Shown in pieces: positions 9,493 to 16,630 of a DNA stretch of 64,000 bases. Both the position numbers and the translations under genes were made by a program. The notes beneath the pieces were generated by a model that was not told where the DNA came from, did not search any database, and saw nothing but the letters and a program-made list of their open reading frames with translations. The stretch is from NCBI RefSeq assembly GCF_008801405.1, contig NZ_VZPV01000001.1, positions 2,604,001-2,668,000 of the forward strand, read 5' to 3'. The stretch comes from Ralstonia insidiosa (GTDB lineage Bacteria; Pseudomonadota; Gammaproteobacteria; Burkholderiales; Burkholderiaceae). How positions within the stretch are numbered: position 1 is the stretch's first letter; each line of letters begins with the position of its first letter.

Positions 9493-10872
9493 ATGCGAGA
9501 AGCGTCGCTGGAATGTACTGGTGCGTGCCGAACCGTCGTAGTCGCGTCACGTGCGGGGATGGGGGAGATCGATGAAACGATTCTGGGAGCAGACTGGCAC
9601 GTGCGGCGCGTAACATCGATGCGCGAGCTTGGCTGCGCCATTCGAGACGGTGTGCCCAAGGCCGGGTTGATCGATTTCAGCAGTGCCTTTTCGGCGGCCG
9701 ATCTCGATCTGCTCGAGCGTTGCATGCAGGTGCCGCGCGTGGGCTGGGTCGCCGCGCTGCCGCCCGCCATGCTGAGCCATGAACGTGTACGGCAGCTCGT
9801 GCGCGATTACTGCGTCGACTATGTGCAGATGCCGCTGCGCACGGAAGAGACCGCGTACTCCCTGCGTCATGCATGGGGCATGGCGTCCCTCGCGCAGGAA
9901 GCAACGCCCGCTCCCAAAGGGAACAATGCCCGCATGCTGGGCGAATGCCCGGCCATGCACAACCTGTTCCGCGCCATTCGCAAGGTTGCGCAGAACAGCG
10001 CACCGGCCTTCATCGCCGGCGAATCGGGTACGGGCAAAGAGTTGACCGCGCAGGCCATCCACGAGGCCTCGGCACGTGCGAGTGGTCCGTTCATCGCGAT
10101 CAACTGCGGCGCGATCCCCCCTCACCTGATTCAGTCCGAGCTGTTCGGCTATGAGAAAGGCGCCTTCACCGGCGCGCACCAGCGCCATATCGGCTGGGTC
10201 GAGCATGCCAACGGCGGCACGCTGTTCCTCGATGAAATCGGCGACCTGCCGCTGGAAAGCCAGGTGAGCCTGCTGCGCTTCCTGCAGCAAGGCACGATTA
10301 CGCGGCTGGGCGGGCATCAGGCGATTCCGCTGGACATCCGCATCATCTCGGCCACGCACGTGGATCTGGAGGCGGCCCAGCATCACGGTGGATTCCGCAC
10401 CGACCTCTTCCACCGCCTGTGTGTGCTGACGTTGTCGGTACCGCCGCTGCGTGAGCGCGGCAGCGACATCGTGCTGCTCGCCGAACACATCCTCGCCCAG
10501 CACGCGAGCGAAGCCTCGCACCGCATCCGCGGTTTCACGCCGTGCGCGCTGCACGCGATGATGCATTACCCGTGGCCGGGCAACGTGCGCGAACTGATCA
10601 ACCGCGTGCGCCGCGCGCTGGTGATGACGGACAACCGCAAGATCTCCGCTGCAGACCTGCACCTGGAAGGCTACGCATCCGTATCGGGCCAGACGCTGGA
10701 AGAAGCGCGCGAAGGCGCCGAGTCCGATGCCATCCGCACGGCCATCGCCCGCAACGGGTTCCATATGGGCATGACGGCGCGCGAGCTGGCGGTGTCCCGC
10801 GTGACGCTGTACCGGTTGATGCAGAAGCACGGCATCCGCGCGGAACATCCGTTGCATTCGGCTTCGGCCTGA
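9493..10872 (+). CDS. Sigma-54-dependent enhancer-binding regulator, VpsR/NtrC-like, Fis-type HTH
   Basis: A 459-residue activator. Residues about 1-140 form a receiver-like domain with no obvious phosphoacceptor setting, resembling the N-terminal domain of VpsR-type regulators. The AAA+ domain follows, with Walker A GESGTGKE (176-183), the sigma-54-contacting loop GAFTGA (223-228) and the Walker B region GGTLFLDEIGDL. The C-terminus has a Fis-type helix-turn-helix (TARELAVSRVTLYRLMQKHG). The start at 9493 follows a strong purine-rich site (GGGGGAAACC). The intact GAFTGA loop says it can contact sigma-54. A candidate sigma-54 promoter lies 1.1 kb past its end on the other strand. The signal it senses is unknown; VpsR relatives respond to cyclic di-GMP. 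Confidence 0.88.
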   Translation: MREASLECTGACRTVVVASRAGMGEIDETILGADWHVRRVTSMRELGCAIRDGVPKAGLIDFSSAFSAADLDLLERCMQVPRVGWVAALPPAMLSHERVRQLVRDYCVDYVQMPLRTEETAYSLRHAWGMASLAQEATPAPKGNNARMLGECPAMHNLFRAIRKVAQNSAPAFIAGESGTGKELTAQAIHEASARASGPFIAINCGAIPPHLIQSELFGYEKGAFTGAHQRHIGWVEHANGGTLFLDEIGDLPLESQVSLLRFLQQGTITRLGGHQAIPLDIRIISATHVDLEAAQHHGGFRTDLFHRLCVLTLSVPPLRERGSDIVLLAEHILAQHASEASHRIRGFTPCALHAMMHYPWPGNVRELINRVRRALVMTDNRKISAADLHLEGYASVSGQTLEEAREGAESDAIRTAIARNGFHMGMTARELAVSRVTLYRLMQKHGIRAEHPLHSASA

Positions 10873-10898
10873 TCTCATCGCCGGTCTTCCTTATCGTG

Positions 10899-10934
10899 TC
10901 GGGGCGGAGCCTGCGTGCTGCGCCCCGATTGTTT
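10899..10934 (+). terminator. Probable terminator after the sigma-54 regulator
   Basis: TCGGGGCG (10899-10906) pairs with CGCCCCGA (10921-10928), followed by TTGTTTT. The loop is 14 nt and the T tract is interrupted, so it is weaker than the rho terminator. Confidence 0.6.
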
Positions 10935-10998
10935 TGGGCGGTCGCCCTATGCAGTAGTTGCATAACAGGCAATGCCGTTTCGGAGCCTGTTGCGCAAC

Positions 10999-11038
10999 GC
11001 AGCCCTGGTCACCGTATGCGCAGTGGCGCCAGGGCTGC
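10999..11038. repeat. Inverted repeat in the gap after the sigma-54 regulator
   Basis: GCAGCCCTGG (10999-11008) and CCAGGGCTGC (11029-11038) are perfect 10-bp arms around a 20-nt loop. There is no T tract. The stretch between the regulator and the minus-strand ORF contains no other feature I can support. Confidence 0.6.
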
Positions 11039-11088
11039 AAAAGCAATCGGATTGGCTTGCATGTTGATTTCCCCTGCCTGAATTGCCG

Positions 11089-11928
11089 TTATAAAAAAGT
11101 GCCCGCCGGGGGACGGAGCACGAAAGCGTTGGACGTGACACGCCCCGTCTGCGCCACCGCGTCCGGCAGTGCACCGCCGGCGGATGGTTCAATCTGGTGA
11201 CACTGCGTGAATGCAATGGATGCTCGGCGCCGACAAGCACGTTGCGGCAACGCTACGCTTGCAACGCACATTGGCCGTACCTCGAGCCGCGCCAGCCGAT
11301 GCACGGCGGTACACCCGCCCACGCCCCAAGCATCGGCTTCGTCACAGAGGCCCTTCAACCGGACACCCCGTGACCGTGCTGCAACCGTGCAAATCAACGT
11401 AAAAGCGACGCTCGGATGGCTCAACAGTGCGGCTTCCAAAACTGTCCCCAAATACGGGCGATAGCACCGCATGCGCTTGCCCGCAACCGCTGCACCTGCG
11501 ATGGCTGGCGTGCCGCGCCCGCACACACTGTGAAGATCCGTCTGATGGGCCTTGAGCATGGCACCGGCCCGTCGCCCAACCCCCACTTCCGGGGGGATTG
11601 CGCCCTGCCCCTCACGCGATGGATTGTTAAGCCACGCATGCGACGTACTCAGTTCGCCGTCGGAGAGCACCGACATGACAGGGCCGCTGGACAGATCGAA
11701 TGCGCGGGTGGGATAAGGACCGAGCGCAGTTCGCACCGGCAACGTATCGGTGGGAGCGCCTCGATAGGCGATACGCAGTGCGAATGTGCGCTGTTTGATG
11801 ATGTCGCCGTCTTCTGCGAGCGCCGGCACCATGACGACCATGGCCGCATGACTCGCGACCATTCCGGTCATATCGATCGTCCACCAGAACGGCAATCGAC
11901 GAGCACGGCGCTGCGCGGATATTGGCAT
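11089..11928 (-). CDS. Orphan ORF, possibly secreted, behind a sigma-54-type promoter
   Basis: A 279-codon ORF that I do not recognise. The N-terminus has an RRARR cluster, a hydrophobic stretch (about residues 21-36) and ALA before EDGD, which resembles a signal peptide. The first about 115 residues have balanced composition and GC-rich third positions; the rest is richer in Cys/Arg and looks less coding, so the true 3' end may be elsewhere or the gene may be decayed. Support for the start is good: GGGAGGACC sits 5-8 nt before the ATG, and a sigma-54-like promoter (11955-11971) lies at the right distance. If the ORF is not real, 10873-12303 is a 1.4-kb non-coding stretch. Confidence 0.4.
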   Translation of the reverse strand: MPISAQRRARRLPFWWTIDMTGMVASHAAMVVMVPALAEDGDIIKQRTFALRIAYRGAPTDTLPVRTALGPYPTRAFDLSSGPVMSVLSDGELSTSHAWLNNPSREGQGAIPPEVGVGRRAGAMLKAHQTDLHSVCGRGTPAIAGAAVAGKRMRCYRPYLGTVLEAALLSHPSVAFTLICTVAARSRGVRLKGLCDEADAWGVGGCTAVHRLARLEVRPMCVASVALPQRACRRRASIAFTQCHQIEPSAGGALPDAVAQTGRVTSNAFVLRPPAGTFL

Positions 11929-11954
11929 GGCTCGGTCCTCCCGAATGACGGTGG

Positions 11955-11971
11955 AGCGACATCCGTGCCAA
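11955..11971 (-). promoter_or_regulatory. Sigma-54-type (-24/-12) promoter
   Basis: The minus strand reads TTGGCACGGATGTCGCT. The sigma-54 consensus is TTGGCACG-N4-TTGCT; spacing is exact, the invariant GG and GC are present, and only one base differs (TC for TT in the -12 box). The predicted start near 11944 leaves a leader of about 16 nt that contains the GGGAGGACC ribosome site of the ORF starting at 11928. Confidence 0.6.
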
Positions 11972-12131
11972 GACGATTAAAGCCTTGTTTTTACGGGATA
12001 TTCAGCACGTGGAAGATCAATCGCTCCGGTTTGGCGGGTGTTTTTGTGTCATGGTCGAAACAGCCATCGCCGCAAAACCTGGCCGAAGGGTCGAACGCTT
12101 CCATTGAGTGAATGACGCGCCCTGGCGAACA

Positions 12132-12149
12132 CTGGTCTACAGTAGCCAG
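12132..12149. promoter_or_regulatory. Imperfect inverted repeat, candidate activator site
   Basis: CTGGTCTAC (12132-12140) and GTAGCCAG (12142-12149) form 8-bp arms with one bulged T. It lies 160-180 bp upstream of the sigma-54-like promoter, a usual distance for an enhancer-binding protein site. Only the repeat is seen; its role is inferred. Confidence 0.3.
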
Positions 12150-12303
12150 AATGCGTCAACGAGGGTCCCGAGGCATGGCCGTGGCGCCTGTCATTTTCGT
12201 GATACGCCACTAAAATGATTCGGAACGGGGGTCTGCTCCGGCCTGTTTCTCGCTTGGAGCGACGAAGGATGTTCGCAAGATCGGTAACAGGTCGAGAACA
12301 ACG

Positions 12304-12972
12304 ATGAACACTGTTTTGATCGAAGCCCATCCGTTGGTGCGTACGGGCATTGCGCACCTGCTGCGGACGCTCAAGGGCGTCACCGGCGTCACCGTCGTCG
12401 AACCGGACGACGGCATGTTTGACGCCATCGAAGCCAATGCCGACGCAGGCCTGCTGGTGATCGGCCTGCCGCTCCCACATCTGGACGAGCTCTCTGCCAT
12501 CGGCGAGATCATGCACAGGCCGCACGCGCGCCACGTGGTCGTGCTGGCCGAATCCGAATCCCCCGACATCATCCGCACGCTCATGCAGATGGGCTTGTCG
12601 GGCTATACGCTCAAGCATTCGCCCGGCGAGGTTATCGCGGCTTCGCTGGAGCTGGTGCTGGTGGGTGGGCAGTACATCCCGGCCAGCGCGCTGCTGCCGG
12701 AGTCTCGCCTAGACGGCACACCCAATCCCGCGCTTGCCGGTGATCCGCAAACCGATCCCAAGCTGCTGGGCATTACGCCGCGCCAGTACGAGATTCTGGT
12801 GCTGCTGTCGCGCGGGCACCCGGTCAAGACCATCAGCCGCATGCTGAATATCTCCGAGGCCACCGCCAAGGCGCATATCAGCACGCTGTACCGGCGCCTG
12901 AAAGTCCGCAGCCGCACTGAAGCCGTGTACGTCGCCAATCAGCGCGGCGCGCGGCTGTTGTCTGTGGCCTGA
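12304..12972 (+). CDS. LuxR/NarL-type regulator with degenerate receiver domain
   Basis: A 222-residue DNA-binding protein. Residues 1-120 align with a response-regulator receiver, but the phosphoacceptor strand reads LLVIGLPLP, putting Gly54 where Asp is expected, and the N-terminal acidic pair reads IEAHP. The conserved Lys (K104 in GYTLKHS) remains. The C-terminal LuxR helix-turn-helix is intact (TPRQYEILVLLSRG, then KTISRMLNISEATAKAHIS). It is therefore probably controlled without aspartyl phosphorylation. No cognate kinase is adjacent. The start at 12304 is the first ATG giving a full receiver. Confidence 0.85.
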   Translation: MNTVLIEAHPLVRTGIAHLLRTLKGVTGVTVVEPDDGMFDAIEANADAGLLVIGLPLPHLDELSAIGEIMHRPHARHVVVLAESESPDIIRTLMQMGLSGYTLKHSPGEVIAASLELVLVGGQYIPASALLPESRLDGTPNPALAGDPQTDPKLLGITPRQYEILVLLSRGHPVKTISRMLNISEATAKAHISTLYRRLKVRSRTEAVYVANQRGARLLSVA

Positions 12973-13012
12973 CCCCACCAGGGACGAAAGCACGCGCCGA
13001 TATACTGGGCGC

Positions 13013-13879
13013 ATGCTTTCATCCGTTTTCCGCTGGTTCTCCGGCCGCGCGCGCTCGCGGCGTCTGGCGCGCTACGCCATCTCCGACACGCATTGGTCGC
13101 ACGCGCTCGCTGGCCTGCCCTTTCTGCTGGATTGGCCCGAGACCGACCTGGTGCGCCTGCGTGAAACAGCCACGCTCTTCATCGCCGAGAAGGAATTCAC
13201 CACCGCCCACGACCTGCCGCTCACCGACGACATGGTGATCAGCATTGCAGTACAGGCCAGCGTGCCGATCCTGGAGTTGGGCATCACGTGGTATCGCGGC
13301 TGGCGCGGCGTGGTCATCTACCCCGGCGAGTTCGTCATCCGCAAGGAGGTGATGGACGAAGACGGCGTCGTGCACAACGTGCGCGAAGAAGCTGCTGGCG
13401 AGGCGTGGGAGCACGGGCCAGTCATCCTCTCGTGGCAGGACATCGAGCTAGGCGGCGCGCTGGCCCAATCCGGCGCGCAGCCGTACAACGTGGTCATGCA
13501 CGAGTTTGCACACAAGCTCGACATGCTCAACGGCGAGTCGGATGGCATTCCAGCGTTCTCCTCGCACCTGCATGCCGGCATCGATCGCGAGCAATGGGCC
13601 GACGACCTCTACGCCGAATACGACGCGTTTGCAGACCGCTGCGAGCGGATCCCGGAGCATCACTGGGACAGCGATCCCATCCTCTCTCTGCTCGATCCGT
13701 ACGGCGCACAGCATCCGGCGGAGTTCTTCGCGGTGGCCTCCGAGGTGTTCTTTGTCGAACCCACCGCACTGCTCGATACGCTGCCCACGCTGTATGCGTT
13801 GCTGCAGGCGTTCTACCTGCAGGATCCGGCACGCCGCATGCTGCTTGCCGAGCAACGCCAGGAGGGGTTCCCGACATGA
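13013..13879 (+). CDS. mtfA: MtfA-family zinc metallopeptidase (M90)
   Basis: A 288-residue cytoplasmic zinc peptidase. The zinc-binding helix VMHEFAHKLD (near residues 162-171) gives HExxH, and a downstream AEFFAVASEVFF carries the likely third ligand. In E. coli MtfA binds the repressor Mlc and so affects glucose PTS expression; whether that holds here is unknown. A TATACT box (13001-13006) ends only 6 nt before the ATG and there is no ribosome site, so the message may be leaderless. The stop overlaps the next start (ATGA). Confidence 0.9.
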   Translation: MLSSVFRWFSGRARSRRLARYAISDTHWSHALAGLPFLLDWPETDLVRLRETATLFIAEKEFTTAHDLPLTDDMVISIAVQASVPILELGITWYRGWRGVVIYPGEFVIRKEVMDEDGVVHNVREEAAGEAWEHGPVILSWQDIELGGALAQSGAQPYNVVMHEFAHKLDMLNGESDGIPAFSSHLHAGIDREQWADDLYAEYDAFADRCERIPEHHWDSDPILSLLDPYGAQHPAEFFAVASEVFFVEPTALLDTLPTLYALLQAFYLQDPARRMLLAEQRQEGFPT

Positions 13880-14226
13880 CGACACGTCGCGTGCTTCACG
13901 CTGTTCTGTTTCTGCTCTCGTTGTGCTTCGATGCAGGTGCCATGTTTACTCAATCGGCAACGCCGCTCAATTTCAGCGCGATGTCACAGCTCGACGGTCA
14001 ATCGGAAGCGCAAAGGGTGGACGCTGTCAGCAGATCCGTCCGCCCCGACACCCTGACGCCCGCAAAGATCGACGCCTGGACCGTGAATCTGGACACCTCG
14101 CTGCGCATGGGGGACAGCAAACCCTCGACCCGGACGGGCGCGGCACCCTCACAATCGAGTGCTTGGCTACGCCTTGATCCACGGGCGGCAAAAAAAGCGA
14201 CCAATGCAGCGCTTTTCGGTGCGTAG
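13876..14226 (+). CDS. Small secreted protein of unknown function, coupled to mtfA
   Basis: 116 residues. The N-terminus MTTRRVLHAVLFLLSLCFDAGA has the basic-plus-hydrophobic pattern of a signal peptide; the rest is polar and Ser/Thr-rich without a motif I know. The ATG overlaps the mtfA stop (ATGA), which supports expression as the second gene of the unit. A longer reading upstream in the same frame is a shadow of mtfA. The 3' end lies just before the rpmE2 promoter. Confidence 0.55.
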   Translation: MTTRRVLHAVLFLLSLCFDAGAMFTQSATPLNFSAMSQLDGQSEAQRVDAVSRSVRPDTLTPAKIDAWTVNLDTSLRMGDSKPSTRTGAAPSQSSAWLRLDPRAAKKATNAALFGA

Positions 14227-14252
14227 CGGCCACGTATTTTGCAACCGGCGCG

Positions 14253-14282
14253 TTGCCCAAGCCCTTGTTTCTCTGGCATAAT
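14253..14282 (+). promoter_or_regulatory. Sigma-70-type promoter of rpmE2
   Basis: TTGCCC (14253-14258), 18 bp, CATAAT (14277-14282). It leaves a leader of about 100 nt before rpmE2. The leader holds a GTAGC/GCTAC pair (14351-14355 and 14369-14373) that could fold. Confidence 0.55.
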
Positions 14283-14392
14283 CGCCGTTTCTCCACCCGG
14301 CAAGTGATTCGACGGCTGGTCGCACGGTGCGATTTCTCACCAAAGCACCTGTAGCGCGTCTCGAGTTGGCTACCTCAACACCAGGGCCCATC

Positions 14393-14653
14393 ATGAAAGA
14401 AGGCATTCACCCGAATTACCGCGAAGTCGTGTTCCAGGACATGTCCAGCGACTTCAAGTTCGTCACCCGCTCGACGATCCAGACCAAGGAAACGATCACG
14501 CTAGACGGCAAGGAATACCCGCTGGCCAAGATCGAAGTTTCGTCCGAATCGCACCCGTTCTACACGGGCCAGCAAAAGGTTCTGGATACGGCCGGTCGCG
14601 TCGAGAAGTTCCGCAACAAGTTCGGCAGCAAGATCGGCAAGGCTGCCAAGTAA
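14393..14653 (+). CDS. rpmE2: 50S ribosomal protein L31, type B (zinc-free form)
   Basis: 86 residues starting MKEGIHPNYREVVFQD, the standard type B L31 N-terminus. The CxxC zinc cysteines of the type A paralogue are absent, as expected for the type made under zinc limitation or as the sole copy in some bacteria. The in-frame codons upstream of 14393 do not fit the family. A strong terminator follows. The gene is often next to rho in related bacteria; here about 5 kb of regulators lies between them. Confidence 0.97.
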   Translation: MKEGIHPNYREVVFQDMSSDFKFVTRSTIQTKETITLDGKEYPLAKIEVSSESHPFYTGQQKVLDTAGRVEKFRNKFGSKIGKAAK

Positions 14654-14700
14654 TACCAGCGCCGGAGACGGCTCACCTCATGGCCCGTCTCACTGGTCAA

Positions 14701-14727
14701 AAAAAGGCAGCTCCGGCTGCCTTTTTT
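14701..14727 (+). terminator. Intrinsic terminator after rpmE2
   Basis: GGCAGC (14706-14711) and GCTGCC (14716-14721) with an A-rich left flank and TTTTTT on the right. Confidence 0.88.
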
Positions 14728-14822
14728 GTTTCTCGGCACAATGGCAGGCCTCTTACCTGCCCCTTCTTACGATCTGCACGCCGCCGTGCAACCGCGGCCG
14801 GGCTCGCCTGGTCTGACACCCG

Positions 14823-16613
14823 ATGAACACCACACGCGTCTCGCGCATCCGCCTGACTGCCGCCGCCACCCGTGAATTGCCGCGCTGGCTGCTGCTTGCC
14901 ATCTGCGTGATCTACGGCCTGTCGGGCCTGTTCTCGCGCGACCCGTGGAAGAACGAAGACGCCGCCGGCTTCGGCGCGATGTGGACGCTAGCCACCGGCA
15001 ACGCGCAAGACTGGTTGATGCCGAACATCGTCGGCCGCCCGGTCGCGCAAGCCGGCCCGCTGGTGTTCTGGATCGGCGGCGCATTCATCCGCGTATTCGG
15101 CCAGTGGTTTGGCCCGTCAGATGCGTCGCGCCTGGCGACGGCACTCTTCTTCTTTGTCACCTGTGCCTGCATCTGGTACGGCGCTTACCTGCTCGGCCGC
15201 CGCGCTGAAGTCCAGCCTTTCGAATTCGTCTTCGGCGGACAACCGAACTCACGCGACTACGGCCGCACGCTGGCCGACGGCGCCCTGCTGATCTTTCTCG
15301 CCTGCGTGGGCCTGGCGCAGCGCGGCCACGAGACCACGCCGCTGGTCGGCTCGCTATGCTTTGTCGCGGTGACGGCGTACGGGTTGATCCGCGCGCTCGA
15401 CAAGCCCATCCAAGGCAGCCTGACTTACGGCATCGGCGTTGGGTGCCTGGCGCTTGCGGGCGGACCGATCCTGCCGCTCAGCATCACCGTCGCCGTGCTT
15501 GCCGCCGCGCGGGCAACACGCGTACTGCCGCTGCGCCCGCTGCTGACCGTGGCGCTGCCAGTGTCGGTGGTGCTCGGCTGCTCGTGGCCAGCCACGGCCT
15601 ACCTGCTGGCCACCAACCCAAACGACGCCGTCGCCTTCGTTCGCGAGTGGGCACGCTTCGACCGCCACCAGTATGCTGGCCCAACCGCGCATTCGCTTGG
15701 CTACATTGCGCGCAACCTGCCGCTGTTCGCGTGGCCAGTATGGCCATTGGCCACATGGGCCTGGAAAAGCTGGGGCGGCATGCGCAAGGCGCCGCATATC
15801 GTGCTGCCGCTGGCCATGCTTGCCCCCCAGTTGTTGCTGCTTCTGTTGCAGCAGCAACCGAGTGACGACGGCTTCCTGCTGCTGATCCCGCCGATGGCCG
15901 TGATGGCCACGTTTGCCCTGCCAACACTCAAGCGTGGCGCCATCAGCGCAATCGATTGGTTTGCGCTGCTGGCCTTCACCGTTTTGGGCGGTACGGTATG
16001 GCTGCTGTGGATCGCCAAGATGACGGGCTTTCCGCCGCAACTTGCGCGCAACGTGTACCGCATCGTGCCTGGCTATCGGCCAGAGTTCAGCTGGACAGCG
16101 TTGGCCTGCGCACTGCTGGTGACGGCCGCGTGGGTGCTCATCGTCATATGGCGCACGTCGCGCGCACCCAAGGCCATCTGGCGCGCGGTGGTGATCTCTG
16201 CGGCCGGCACCACCCTGATGTGGGTGTTGATGATGACGCTGTGGCTGCCCACCATCAACTACGCCAAGACCTATCGCGATGTCGCACAATCGGCCGCACT
16301 CGCGCTGCCGCGCACGTATACCTGCGTGCAGCCGATTCGCATGGGCGATGCACAGCTCGCGTCGTTCGCCTACTTCGGCCACATCCGCTTCGGTAGCCCG
16401 GAAGACAGCTGCGACATCCTCCTGCGCCACGACCCGTACGACTACGGCGCACCTTCGCGCGTCTCGAACTATGAGTGGAATCTGATCTGGGAAGGCCGCC
16501 GCCCCGCCGACCGAGACGAGCACTTCCGCATGTACCGCCTGACGGAAGCTGGCGCCGCAACACATCCACCACCAACCCCATCCACCACGCGCCGGCGCAA
16601 GCTGCGCGAGTAA
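14823..16613 (+). CDS. ArnT-like membrane glycosyltransferase (GT39/PMT family)
   Basis: A 596-residue polytopic inner-membrane protein. About ten or more hydrophobic segments are visible, beginning WLLLAICVIYGLSGLF. The first periplasmic loop reads FSRDPWKNEDAAGF, where GT-C enzymes keep their catalytic acidic residue. The C-terminal about 100 residues form a soluble periplasmic part with two cysteines (CVQPIRM and DSCDILL). Relatives move sugars such as aminoarabinose from undecaprenyl phosphate to lipid A or other acceptors; the substrate here cannot be read from sequence. A MATE exporter follows after 17 nt, probably in one operon. Confidence 0.8.
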   Translation: MNTTRVSRIRLTAAATRELPRWLLLAICVIYGLSGLFSRDPWKNEDAAGFGAMWTLATGNAQDWLMPNIVGRPVAQAGPLVFWIGGAFIRVFGQWFGPSDASRLATALFFFVTCACIWYGAYLLGRRAEVQPFEFVFGGQPNSRDYGRTLADGALLIFLACVGLAQRGHETTPLVGSLCFVAVTAYGLIRALDKPIQGSLTYGIGVGCLALAGGPILPLSITVAVLAAARATRVLPLRPLLTVALPVSVVLGCSWPATAYLLATNPNDAVAFVREWARFDRHQYAGPTAHSLGYIARNLPLFAWPVWPLATWAWKSWGGMRKAPHIVLPLAMLAPQLLLLLLQQQPSDDGFLLLIPPMAVMATFALPTLKRGAISAIDWFALLAFTVLGGTVWLLWIAKMTGFPPQLARNVYRIVPGYRPEFSWTALACALLVTAAWVLIVIWRTSRAPKAIWRAVVISAAGTTLMWVLMMTLWLPTINYAKTYRDVAQSAALALPRTYTCVQPIRMGDAQLASFAYFGHIRFGSPEDSCDILLRHDPYDYGAPSRVSNYEWNLIWEGRRPADRDEHFRMYRLTEAGAATHPPPTPSTTRRRKLRE

Positions 16614-16630
16614 CAGCACTGCAGCGCCCA

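Larger units (their letters stand above)
11929..12303. other. Gene-free stretch between divergent genes
   Basis: 375 bases between the minus-strand orphan ORF and the plus-strand LuxR-type gene. I see the sigma-54-like promoter (11955-11971), an imperfect inverted repeat (12132-12149) and no convincing ORF. The plus-strand frame across 11416-12111 has shadow-like composition and no ribosome site. Confidence 0.6.

Noticed and set aside
9547..10878. 443-codon frame on the minus strand
   Set aside because: Antisense shadow of the sigma-54 activator; high GC keeps the frame open by chance.
11416..12111. 231-codon plus-strand frame in the gap region
   Set aside because: Composition is shadow-like (many Arg, His, Cys), no ribosome site, and it conflicts with the minus-strand ORF that has promoter and ribosome-site support.
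14327..14392. Longer N-terminus for L31, or a tRNA in its leader
   Set aside because: The residues do not match L31, and no cloverleaf can be formed; the region reads as an untranslated leader.
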